Below are positions 1-8,800 of a DNA stretch of 64,000 nucleotides, in pieces. The DNA comes from Consotaella aegiceratis (GTDB lineage Bacteria; Pseudomonadota; Alphaproteobacteria; Rhizobiales; Rhizobiaceae), in assembly GCF_036541425.1 (NCBI RefSeq), contig NZ_JAZHFT010000006.1, forward strand, positions 1 through 64,000, in the 5' to 3' direction. The position numbers and the translations under genes are program-made. The notes beneath the pieces were generated by a model. The model was not told the DNA's origin. It did not search any database and saw only the letters and a program-made list of their open reading frames with translations. How positions within the stretch are numbered: position 1 is the first letter of the stretch; every line of letters starts with the position of its first letter.

Positions 1-67
1 GCTCAGCCGGACATATCGCTCGTCAACATCCCAGAACCCCGGCTGCCCGCGCATCTATGCCTCCTGA

Positions 68-544
68 TCCCGTCGAGACCGATGGAATCATGAAACGCCC
101 AGCCACGCGAGGTTTTTCGAGGTGTCCAACTGGGGAATGCTGATGGCCTGGAGCGAGGTCGCCGGCCATGTTCCCGCAGGCGCCGTGCTGATGTGGGCAG
201 GGGCCATCGCGTGGCAGATCGGCTACGATACCGTCTATGCCTATGTCGATATCGGAGACGACCGGCGCCTCGGCCTGAAATCGACGGCCATTCTCTTTGG
301 CGCCCACGGCAAGGCGTGGATCGGCCTGTTCTATGTCCTGACCGCCGCAGCCTGGTCGATCGGGGGCTGGATGCTCGGGATGTCCTCGCTCTATGCCCTG
401 GGCATGCTGGTGATCGTCGGCCATCTGGCATGGCAGACATGGCGGATCGACCTCGAACGGCCGGAGATCAACTACCGCCTGTTCCTGGCGAACATTCTGA
501 CCGGGGTGCTTTTGGCCGCCGCCGCCCTTCTCGGCGTCGGATAG
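68..544 (+). pseudogene. ubiA: UbiA-type prenyltransferase, C-terminal remnant
   Basis: The readable part (GTG at 122 to the stop at 544, 140 codons) matches the C-terminal half of 4-hydroxybenzoate polyprenyltransferase, an inner-membrane ubiquinone-pathway enzyme. It carries the second Asp-rich motif (GYDTVYAYVDIGDD), a KSTAILFG segment and several hydrophobic helices. Family members are about 300 residues, so the half holding the first Asp motif is missing. The frame has a stop at 65-67. Homology fades near residues RFFEVSNWG just before 122, and a family-like MKR appears in another frame at 91-99. Bases 1-67 do not read as UbiA in any frame. I read this as a truncated and frameshifted gene; a misassembly at this spot cannot be excluded. 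Confidence 0.6.
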
Positions 545-622
545 GACTCTTCGTCAAATCGCGCTTTGCCCCGATGCCGCAGGCATGGACCCGCGGACGC
601 CCGTATGCCTCTTGGACGTGCC

Positions 623-2074
<1,452 letters not shown>

Positions 2075-2130
2075 CGGACGGCTCTGCGGGCCCTTTGCTT
2101 ATCGATGGTCGTTGCGGGGAGGATTCGGGG

Positions 2131-3288
2131 TCAGTTGGCCGCCGGACGTTTGGCGAGAAAAACGGCCGCTCTGAGGCCGATCTTGCCGAACCGTGCGATG
2201 CGGTCGAACGTAGCGTGTGGGATCGGCAGGCTGGCCGCATCGGCGATCGTTTCGCCATGCTCGTCGTCCACCCACGGGTCGTGCACGATGATGTGGCGGC
2301 CGTCATCGCCGTGCGCCAGCACCCAGTGCGGCACCTTCTTGCCGAACATTTGGTAGCCCGAGACCAGCACCACCACCGTCCTGCCGGCCGCAATGGCCCG
2401 GCGGACGTCGTCCACCGTGAACGGGCGGATCATCACCGGGATGTGGTAGGCTGATGCGCGGGAGCGAAAGTCCTCCTGCGCCAGCGCCATAATCTTCTGC
2501 TTTTCGGCGCTGCGCACGCCCTCCAGAAACAGGTCGCCCGGCTCCGAAACGTGGATCTCGGCGTCGAGCCCCGCCTCGTAGGCCGCGACGGCCAGGCCGT
2601 AGGGCTCGCAGCCGCCGGGTCCCGACATCATGAAGATCGTCGTCGCCTGACGCCACAGACGGATTTCCAGCATCGGCCCGAGTTCGGTGCCCGTGATGTC
2701 GCGGGCGAGCGCCATCATCAGGCAGCAGGGGCCGCAGGTGAAATCCGTCGTCTGCTCGTAATAGGGCACGGTCGATTCGAGCGGCACCGCACCCCGCAGC
2801 GTCTTTTCGAAGCGCAGCGCCGGCATGTGATCGGCATAGTAGTCGAGATAGCGGCCGATCGGCCGGTAGCCTTCGCTGCGATAAAGGCCGATGGCGGGAG
2901 CGTTGTCCTCGCGCACCTCCAGACGCAGCGCGATCCGATCGCGTTCGAAGGCCTCCGTTTCGGCGGCGGCGAGCAGCCGGCGACCGATACCGCGCCCGCT
3001 CGCTTCACGTGAAACAGCGATCGAATAGAGTCGCGCCAGCGCCGTACCGGCCCGCAGGAGCAGCGCCGCGTAGCCCACCAGCACGCCGTCCGCTTCCGCC
3101 AGGAGCAGGGCGGCGCTTTTCGACTGCAGCAGGCGGCGGAAGGACCGCCGATTGATCCGATCGGAAACGAAGGCGGCGTTTTCAAGCGCCACCAAGGCGT
3201 CGAGATCGGCAATGTCGGCGGCGCGCAATCGCACCTGTGGCGCCGATACGGCGGAGGACCAGTGCCGAGCAGCGGAGGCGGCGGTCAT
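2131..3288 (-). CDS. GNAT acetyltransferase fused to C39-like cysteine peptidase
   Basis: 385 residues from ATG 3288; a GTG at 3303 would add five, and neither has a clear ribosome site. Residues about 20-160 form a GNAT domain with an acetyl-CoA loop (SGRGIGRRLL) and the late LYRSEGY motif. Residues about 175-385 are a C39-like papain-fold domain: cysteine in TDFTCGPCCLMMA, histidine in VPHWVLAH, aspartate in VHDPW, so the triad is intact. The two activities could acetylate and cut the same peptide. The gene precedes the RLAN ligase by 56 bases, a pairing that recurs in Proteobacteria but has no assigned pathway. A parS-like palindrome lies inside the coding region at 3001-3016. Confidence 0.9.
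   Translation of the reverse strand: MTAASAARHWSSAVSAPQVRLRAADIADLDALVALENAAFVSDRINRRSFRRLLQSKSAALLLAEADGVLVGYAALLLRAGTALARLYSIAVSREASGRGIGRRLLAAAETEAFERDRIALRLEVREDNAPAIGLYRSEGYRPIGRYLDYYADHMPALRFEKTLRGAVPLESTVPYYEQTTDFTCGPCCLMMALARDITGTELGPMLEIRLWRQATTIFMMSGPGGCEPYGLAVAAYEAGLDAEIHVSEPGDLFLEGVRSAEKQKIMALAQEDFRSRASAYHIPVMIRPFTVDDVRRAIAAGRTVVVLVSGYQMFGKKVPHWVLAHGDDGRHIIVHDPWVDDEHGETIADAASLPIPHATFDRIARFGKIGLRAAVFLAKRPAAN
3001..3016. other. parS-like site (ParB binding), site 1
   Basis: CGCTTCACGTGAAACA matches the bacterial parS consensus TGTTTCACGTGAAACA at 14 of 16 positions, including the whole TTCACGTGAAACA core. It lies within the GNAT/C39 gene; intragenic parS sites are common. A second near-match is at 37123-37138. 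The match is read directly; ParB binding is inferred. Confidence 0.6.
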
Positions 3289-3565
3289 TTTTGGGTCTGA
3301 CACCTAAGCCATGGCCGGCCCGAGCCGGTCGTCACGAGATCACGCGGGAGAAGAACGAACACGACCTGCGATCTGCGATCAGATCATCCAACCGAAACCT
3401 GCTTCGGTTCGCGTGATCCCGACGGAGCGCCGATTCCTGTTCTATACGCCGTCGCCGGACCCGAGGCGAGAGAGAATCTGCCTTGCGCGATACGGGCTTG
3501 TTCGCCGGCACCGGACTCTATGTTGGTGCGGGCATCCCCGCATCCTCGCTGACCGGAAAGCCCCC

Positions 3566-4597
3566 ATGAAAGTCGCCGTCTTCAGCACCAAGCCCTATGA
3601 CCGCCGCTTTCTCGGAGACGCCAATACGGCGCCGCACGACCTGGTCTTTCACGAAGCCAAACTGACGGTCGACAGCGCACCGCTGGCTGCAGGCGCCCAG
3701 GCGGTCTGTCCCTTCGTCAACGACGACCTCGGCGCCACCGTGCTCGAACGGTTGGCGGAGGGCGGGACGACGCTTCTGGCGCTGCGTTCGGCCGGCTTCA
3801 ACAATGTCGATCTGCGCGCCGCCGCCGAGCTCGGACTGACGGTCGCCCGTGTGCCCGCCTATTCGCCCGATTCCATCGCCGAGCACACGCTGGCTCTCAT
3901 CCTGACGCTCAACCGCAAGATCCACCGCGCCTACAACCGCGTGCGCGAAGGCAACTTCGCGCTTGACGGCCTGCTCGGCTTCAACCTGCGCGGCCGCACC
4001 GCCGGCATCGTCGGCACCGGAAAGATCGGCGAGACGGTGGCGACCATCCTGGCGGGTTTCGGCTGCCGGCTCCTGGCCTACGATCCCTTCGTCAATCCGG
4101 CCCTGCTGGCGCTCGGCGCCGAATACGTGTCCTGGACCGAGCTCTGCGAATCCTGCGACCTGATCACCCTGCACTGCCCGTTGACGCCGGAAACCCATCA
4201 TCTGGTCGATGCCGCCGCCGTCGCCCGGATGAAGCCCGGCGTGATGCTGGTCAACACCAGCCGAGGCGGCGTCATCGACACGCCGGCCGTCGTCGACGGG
4301 GTCAAGCGCGGCATCATCGGCAACCTCGCGCTCGACGTCTACGAAGAGGAGGCGGATCTGTTCTTCGAGGACCTGTCCAACCGCGCCATCGACGATGACA
4401 CCTTCGCCCGGCTTCTGACCTTCCCGAACGTGCTGATCACCGGGCATCAGGGCTTTTTCACCGAGGAAGCGATGGCGGCGATCGCCGAGACCACGATCGC
4501 CAACATCTCCGCCTTCGAGGCGAACGGTGCGCCCTTGCATCCGGTCGAGGCGGACCGCATCGCACCGCGCCCGTTGCGCGGGCCGCGAAAGCGCTGA
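3566..4597 (+). CDS. ldhA: D-lactate dehydrogenase-type 2-hydroxyacid dehydrogenase
   Basis: 343 residues from ATG 3566. An upstream in-frame extension to 3311 is low-complexity and unlike the family, so the start at MKVAVFSTKPYD was chosen. It is a D-isomer-specific 2-hydroxyacid dehydrogenase, which converts pyruvate and D-lactate with NAD(H) in the cytoplasm. The Rossmann motif is GIVGTGKIGETVA. The catalytic Arg is in LVNTSRGGVIDT, the Glu in LALDVYEEEADLFFED and the His in ITGHQGFFT. The VYEEE...FFED and GHQ segments are typical of the fermentative LdhA subgroup. It stands alone, divergent from the GNAT/C39 pair across about 280 bases in which I see no clear regulatory site. Confidence 0.88.
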   Translation: MKVAVFSTKPYDRRFLGDANTAPHDLVFHEAKLTVDSAPLAAGAQAVCPFVNDDLGATVLERLAEGGTTLLALRSAGFNNVDLRAAAELGLTVARVPAYSPDSIAEHTLALILTLNRKIHRAYNRVREGNFALDGLLGFNLRGRTAGIVGTGKIGETVATILAGFGCRLLAYDPFVNPALLALGAEYVSWTELCESCDLITLHCPLTPETHHLVDAAAVARMKPGVMLVNTSRGGVIDTPAVVDGVKRGIIGNLALDVYEEEADLFFEDLSNRAIDDDTFARLLTFPNVLITGHQGFFTEEAMAAIAETTIANISAFEANGAPLHPVEADRIAPRPLRGPRKR

Positions 4598-4749
4598 TCA
4601 GCGACCAACGACAGCTATTTCGGGCGTGCCGGCCGGTAGGCCATGCCGATCGACCTGTCCCCTCGGGCCTAAAGCAGCAGCACCATGTCGCATTCCAGCA
4701 TGCTCGCTCAGGACGTAAAATCACTTGAGGCTGTGACACATCCGGCTAT

Positions 4750-4766
4750 ATTGGAACTATTCTAAA
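4750..4766 (+). promoter_or_regulatory. Irr/ICE box upstream of mbfA
   Basis: ATTGGAACTATTCTAAA is an inverted repeat (ATTGGAA, 3-base spacer, TTCTAAA). It fits the rhizobial iron control element, whose ideal form pairs TTTAGAA with TTCTAAA: 5 of 7 matches on the left arm and 7 of 7 on the right. It ends 16 bases before the mbfA TTG start, where the repressor Irr could block transcription during iron limitation. This agrees with Irr control of mbfA in Bradyrhizobium and Agrobacterium. Confidence 0.7.
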
Positions 4767-4782
4767 CTGTTCGAGGAAGCTT

Positions 4783-5769
4783 TTGTCGCGGCTGCTGTTT
4801 TCGGGAATCGGCAAGCGTCGGTTCGAGGATCTCTCGGAGCGCGAGATCCTGGCGCTTGCCATTTCGCGCATGGAAGAGGACAGCCGCATCTACGCCACTT
4901 ACGCGGAGAGGCTGCGCGGCGACTTTCCGGCCACTGCCGCCGTCTTCGAAGGCATGGCGATCGAGGAGGGGGCGCATGGCCGGCGTCTCGTCGATGCCTA
5001 TCAGACACGTTTCGGCGACTTCATCCTGCCGATTTCGAGCCATCACGTCGTCGGCTTCTATGAGCGCAAGCCGGTCTGGCTGATCGAGAACCTCGGTCTG
5101 GACCGGATCCGGGCCGAGGCTCTGGAGATGGCCCGCACCTCGCGCGACTTCTTCGCCCAGGCCGCGGAGCGGGCCGCCGACGAGGACATCCATCGTCTGC
5201 TCGCCGGGCTCGCCAGCGACGAAGGCGGCCATTTCAAGCGCGCCGAGGAACTGGCGGACCGGCATCTGCGCGACGAGCAGCGCAGCCGCGAGGACCTGCA
5301 CGCCCACCGGCGGCTGATCCTCACCTGGGTGCAGCCCGGCCTCGCCGGCCTGATGGACGGTTCGGTCTCGACGCTCGCCCCGATCTTCGCCACCGCCTTC
5401 GCCACGCATGATCCCAAGACCACGCTTCTCGTCGGCCTGTCGGCGGCGGTCGGCGCCGGCATTTCCATGGGCTTCACCGAGGCCGTCCATGACGACGGCA
5501 AGCTCTCGGGCCGCGGCTCGCCGATCAAGCGCGGCCTGGCGTCCGGCGTCATGACCGCCATCGGCGGCCTCGGCCATGCCTTGCCCTACCTGATCCCGGC
5601 GTTCTGGCCGGCGACGCTGCTGGCCTTCGCCATCGTCTTCCTGGAACTCTGGGCGATCGTCTGGATCCAGAACCGCTACATGAAGACGCCGTTCGCGCGG
5701 GCCGCGTTCCAGGTGATCCTGGGGGGCCTGCTGGTGCTCGGCGCCGGCGTCGTCATCGGTGGATCGTAA
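4783..5769 (+). CDS. mbfA: Membrane-bound ferritin MbfA, iron exporter
   Basis: 328 residues from a TTG start preceded by GAGGAAG. Residues about 15-165 are a ferritin-like di-iron domain with helix-borne glutamates (RMEEDSR) and two ExxH motifs (EEGAH, DEGGH). Residues about 175-328 are a VIT1/CCC1-type membrane domain (LMDGSVSTLAPIFATAF and following helices). This architecture is MbfA, which exports iron and protects against iron overload and peroxide in rhizobia. The ICE box just upstream supports Irr repression under low iron. It is monocistronic, with about 185 bases to ldhA upstream and 250 to the exchanger downstream. Confidence 0.93.
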   Translation: MSRLLFSGIGKRRFEDLSEREILALAISRMEEDSRIYATYAERLRGDFPATAAVFEGMAIEEGAHGRRLVDAYQTRFGDFILPISSHHVVGFYERKPVWLIENLGLDRIRAEALEMARTSRDFFAQAAERAADEDIHRLLAGLASDEGGHFKRAEELADRHLRDEQRSREDLHAHRRLILTWVQPGLAGLMDGSVSTLAPIFATAFATHDPKTTLLVGLSAAVGAGISMGFTEAVHDDGKLSGRGSPIKRGLASGVMTAIGGLGHALPYLIPAFWPATLLAFAIVFLELWAIVWIQNRYMKTPFARAAFQVILGGLLVLGAGVVIGGS

Positions 5770-6020
5770 CGCACCGACTTCTTGCGGCGGTACGAGGCCC
5801 GCAGGCTCCCCTTGTTCAGGCCCGGCCCGAACTTACCTTAAGCGTCAGAGCAAGCAGAGATCTCCGCGACCATTCCGCCGGAGTTCGCCGCGGTCGCGGC
5901 GTCCGGGGTATGGTCGTCTTTGCAGTCCTTTTCGAGGACCGGAAGAAGCCCCGTTTGGCGTCCCCGCCAGACGGCGGCGGGCGGAACGAAGGCTTCGATT
6001 CGGCACCGACGGGAACGCCC

Positions 6021-6971
6021 TTGACCTACATCTTGATCATTGCTGGCCTGGCGCTCCTGACCCTGGGCGGCGAGATGCTGGTTCGCGGCTCCGTCAAGAC
6101 GGCCGAGGCGTTCGGCGTGTCGCCGCTGCTGATCGGCCTGACGCTGGTCGGTTTCGGCACCTCCACCCCCGAACTGGTCACCAGCCTGCTCGCCGCCTAT
6201 CGCGAGGCGCCCGGCATCGCCGTCGGCAACGTCATCGGCTCGAACACCGCCAACATTTTGCTGATCCTCGGCGTCACGGCCCTGGTCTCGCCGCTCGCGG
6301 TGCCGCCGGCGGCCTTCAAACGCAATATGCTGGCGCTCGGCGGCGCCACGCTCGCCTGTCTCGCCGCGGTGCTGATCGGCGACCTCGAACGCTGGACCGG
6401 CGTGGTCTTCGTCGCCATCCTGGCGTTCTATGTCTGGCGCTCCTATCGCGCCGAACGGGTGGACGAGAGCGATCAGCCGCGCCAGGCGCGGGCGCCAGGC
6501 GCACGGCGCGCCAAGCTCCTCGCTCTCATGCCGCATCTCGGCCTGACCCTCGTCGGCATCGCGGCAACGGTGATCGGCGCCAAGCTGCTCGTCGACGGCG
6601 CCATCGTGCTGGCCGAGATGTTCGGCGTGTCGGATACCGTGATCGGGCTCACCGTGGTGGCGATCGGAACCTCCCTGCCGGAACTCGTGGCCTGCACCAT
6701 CGCCGCGCTGCGTGGCCATGGCGACGTGGCGCTCGGCAACGTCATCGGCTCCAACATCTACAACACGCTCGGCATTCTCGGGCTGACGGCGATCGTCCAT
6801 CCGATCACCGTTCCCGTCGAGGTCGCCCATTTCGACATCTGGGTTCTGGTGGGCGCGACGGCATTGCTGATCGGGTTTCTGCGCACCCGTTGGCGGCTGG
6901 AGCGCTGGGAAAGCGGCCTTCTCGCGGCCGCCTACTGCTGCTATCTGGCCATCCTGGTTACCACGGCGTAG
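6021..6971 (+). CDS. Sodium/calcium exchanger (CaCA family, YrbG-like)
   Basis: 316 residues from a TTG at 6021. An ATG at 5910 is in frame but adds 37 polar residues not seen in the family, so the TTG in front of the first helix (LTYILIIAGLALL) was preferred; it lacks a strong ribosome site. The two antiparallel alpha repeats carry GFGTSTPELVTS and AIGTSLPELVAC, each followed by a GNVIGSN motif, which line the ion site. About ten membrane helices are visible. It probably extrudes Ca2+ in exchange for Na+ or H+ at the inner membrane. No operon partner is evident. Confidence 0.87.
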   Translation: MTYILIIAGLALLTLGGEMLVRGSVKTAEAFGVSPLLIGLTLVGFGTSTPELVTSLLAAYREAPGIAVGNVIGSNTANILLILGVTALVSPLAVPPAAFKRNMLALGGATLACLAAVLIGDLERWTGVVFVAILAFYVWRSYRAERVDESDQPRQARAPGARRAKLLALMPHLGLTLVGIAATVIGAKLLVDGAIVLAEMFGVSDTVIGLTVVAIGTSLPELVACTIAALRGHGDVALGNVIGSNIYNTLGILGLTAIVHPITVPVEVAHFDIWVLVGATALLIGFLRTRWRLERWESGLLAAAYCCYLAILVTTA

Positions 6972-7100
6972 GCCGCACAGGCCGCTCTGGTTCAGCAGCC
7001 GAGCAGCATGCTCGCAGCCGGGCAAACGCTCGGCGCCCGAGTGACGGCAGCAGTGTAACAGCGCGCCCGGATCGAAGCATTCCCGGTTCCTGCCGCCCGC

Positions 7101-7622
7101 TCAGCCGCGACGATTGTCCTCGATGCCGATCCGCGGATTGGGCGTATAGCCGGGACCGATCGTCAGCGGCTCCTTCGGCATCACCGCGTCGCCGAGTTGC
7201 GAGGAGACGGTGAAGTCGTCCTCGTAGAGCACCTCGCCGTCGCCACTCTGGATCAGCCGCACCTCGACCCGGTAGGGCTTGTCCTTCTCGATGCCCTGGA
7301 GGGGCGGCGAGCGCAGCGAATAGCGGCGTGTGCGCGGCGTCAGTCGGGTCGACACCAGATGCGGCGGACCGCCCGCCGGATCCTCGAACCGCGCTTCGAG
7401 CAGGGAAAGATTGCGCACCGGCTTCAACACGAAGGCGGTAAAGCCGTAATAGGCGTCGGCCACCCGATAGTTGAACATGAAGCCGCTGCCTGCAATCTTC
7501 AGATAGGGAGTCTCGGCGGGCGGCGTGCGCGTCATCCAGCCGACGCCGAGCAGGATGGCCAGCACGACGGCAGCAGCCACCACGATCTGCCGCAACGAAA
7601 CCCGTTCCAGACGAAGAGCCAT
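7101..7622 (-). CDS. Membrane-anchored protein of unknown function
   Basis: 173 residues from ATG 7622, preceded by AAGGAGG at ideal spacing. One hydrophobic segment (residues about 12-31, VVAAAVVLAILLGVGWM) anchors a soluble, beta-rich domain predicted to be periplasmic. Recognisable stretches are YLKIAGSGFMFNYRVADAYYG, which begins the soluble domain, and a C-terminal NPRIGIEDNRRG. I do not recognise the family; similar uncharacterised proteins probably occur across the Hyphomicrobiales. It is divergent from the DMT permease, with about 240 bases between the starts. Confidence 0.75.
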   Translation of the reverse strand: MALRLERVSLRQIVVAAAVVLAILLGVGWMTRTPPAETPYLKIAGSGFMFNYRVADAYYGFTAFVLKPVRNLSLLEARFEDPAGGPPHLVSTRLTPRTRRYSLRSPPLQGIEKDKPYRVEVRLIQSGDGEVLYEDDFTVSSQLGDAVMPKEPLTIGPGYTPNPRIGIEDNRRG

Positions 7623-7863
7623 GGCATCCTCCTTGTTCGAGGAAGTCGTCATGATAGCGCCGGTGCCCGCGCCTGTCGCGCGCATTGTCGGGCAAAATCG
7701 GTCGCGCTCGGCGCCGGCCGGCCGCCGGTCAGGACTCAAAACAATTCGTGAGGCGCCCGCGCCTCTTCGGCGTTGCTTTTCTCGGCGTTGCTGCCATACC
7801 AGCTTTTGCCTGCCGCGCCGCGACATCCGAGTCGAATGGTGCTCACCTGAAAGACCCCTCCCG

Positions 7864-8754
7864 ATGCAGTTCGGCATCTTCCTGGCGTTCTTCGCCTATT
7901 TCAGCTTTTCGTGTTCCGACGGCTCGGTCAAAGCGCTCGGCGAGCATATGTCGATCTTCGAGATCGGCTTCTTCTCCTCGCTCTTCGCGCTCGTGCCGAC
8001 GCTCTTCACCAAACGGCCGGAAGACAATTGGGGCAATGTCTTCGTGCCCAAGCGTCCGGTGCTGCTTTCGATCCGCATCCTCACCGGCATGGGCAGCAGC
8101 ATACTCGGCATGTATGCCTTCACCCACCTGCCGCTGGCCGAGGCCTATGCGCTGATCTTTCTCGCGCCCTTCTTCGTCACCGTGCTGTCGCGGCTCGTGC
8201 TGAAGGAGCCGATCGGCTGGCGCCGGTGGGCAGCCGTCCTGGCAGGGCTGGGCGGCGTGCTGCTGGTGGTCCGGCCGGGCTTCCGCGAGATCCTGCCTGG
8301 CCATCTGGCGGCCACGGGCGTCGCCATGTGCGGCGCGGTCAGCATGATCGTCCTGCGCATCCTCGGGCCGAGCGAGCGCCGCATCACCTTGATCGGCTCG
8401 GTGATTCTGGCAAACCTCGTCTTCTATTCGGTGCTGATGATCCCGACCTTCACGGTGCCGACGCTGAACACGGTCCCGCTGCTCATTTTATGCGGTGTGG
8501 CGGCCGGTATCGGCAATCTTTGCGTCGTCTTCGCCACCCGCCTGGCGCCGGCCAACCGCGTCGCCCCGGCGCAATACGGCCAGATCATCTGGGCGACGCT
8601 GATCGGCGCGGCCGTCTTCGGCGAATATCCCGATCTCATCGCGGTGGCCGGCATGGCGCTGGTCGGCGCCTCGGGCCTCTTCACCTTCATGCGCGAGGAG
8701 AAGCGTGTCGGCTGGGCCCGCCGCACGCCGCTGATGCGCATCCGGGGCGGATAA
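7864..8754 (+). CDS. DMT-superfamily permease (EamA domains)
   Basis: 296 residues from ATG 7864, which sits immediately before the first hydrophobic helix; upstream in-frame sequence does not look coding. Ten predicted helices form two EamA repeats (first about residues 5-135, second about 145-285). The first ends with APFFVTVLSRLVLKEPIGW, the usual EamA boundary. The family exports or imports metabolites such as amino acids or nucleotide derivatives; the substrate here cannot be told. There is no obvious ribosome site and no operon partner downstream. Confidence 0.85.
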   Translation: MQFGIFLAFFAYFSFSCSDGSVKALGEHMSIFEIGFFSSLFALVPTLFTKRPEDNWGNVFVPKRPVLLSIRILTGMGSSILGMYAFTHLPLAEAYALIFLAPFFVTVLSRLVLKEPIGWRRWAAVLAGLGGVLLVVRPGFREILPGHLAATGVAMCGAVSMIVLRILGPSERRITLIGSVILANLVFYSVLMIPTFTVPTLNTVPLLILCGVAAGIGNLCVVFATRLAPANRVAPAQYGQIIWATLIGAAVFGEYPDLIAVAGMALVGASGLFTFMREEKRVGWARRTPLMRIRGG

Positions 8755-8800
8755 AGCGTCCCAAAATCCGCCAGTGCGCAGCAATCGGACGGATTTCCGA

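Noticed and set aside
5759..7213. A 484-codon, Arg-rich open frame overlapping the Ca/Na exchanger
   Set aside because: The composition (Arg, Gly, Ser) is that of an out-of-frame GC-rich read; the exchanger in the other frame has paired family motifs.
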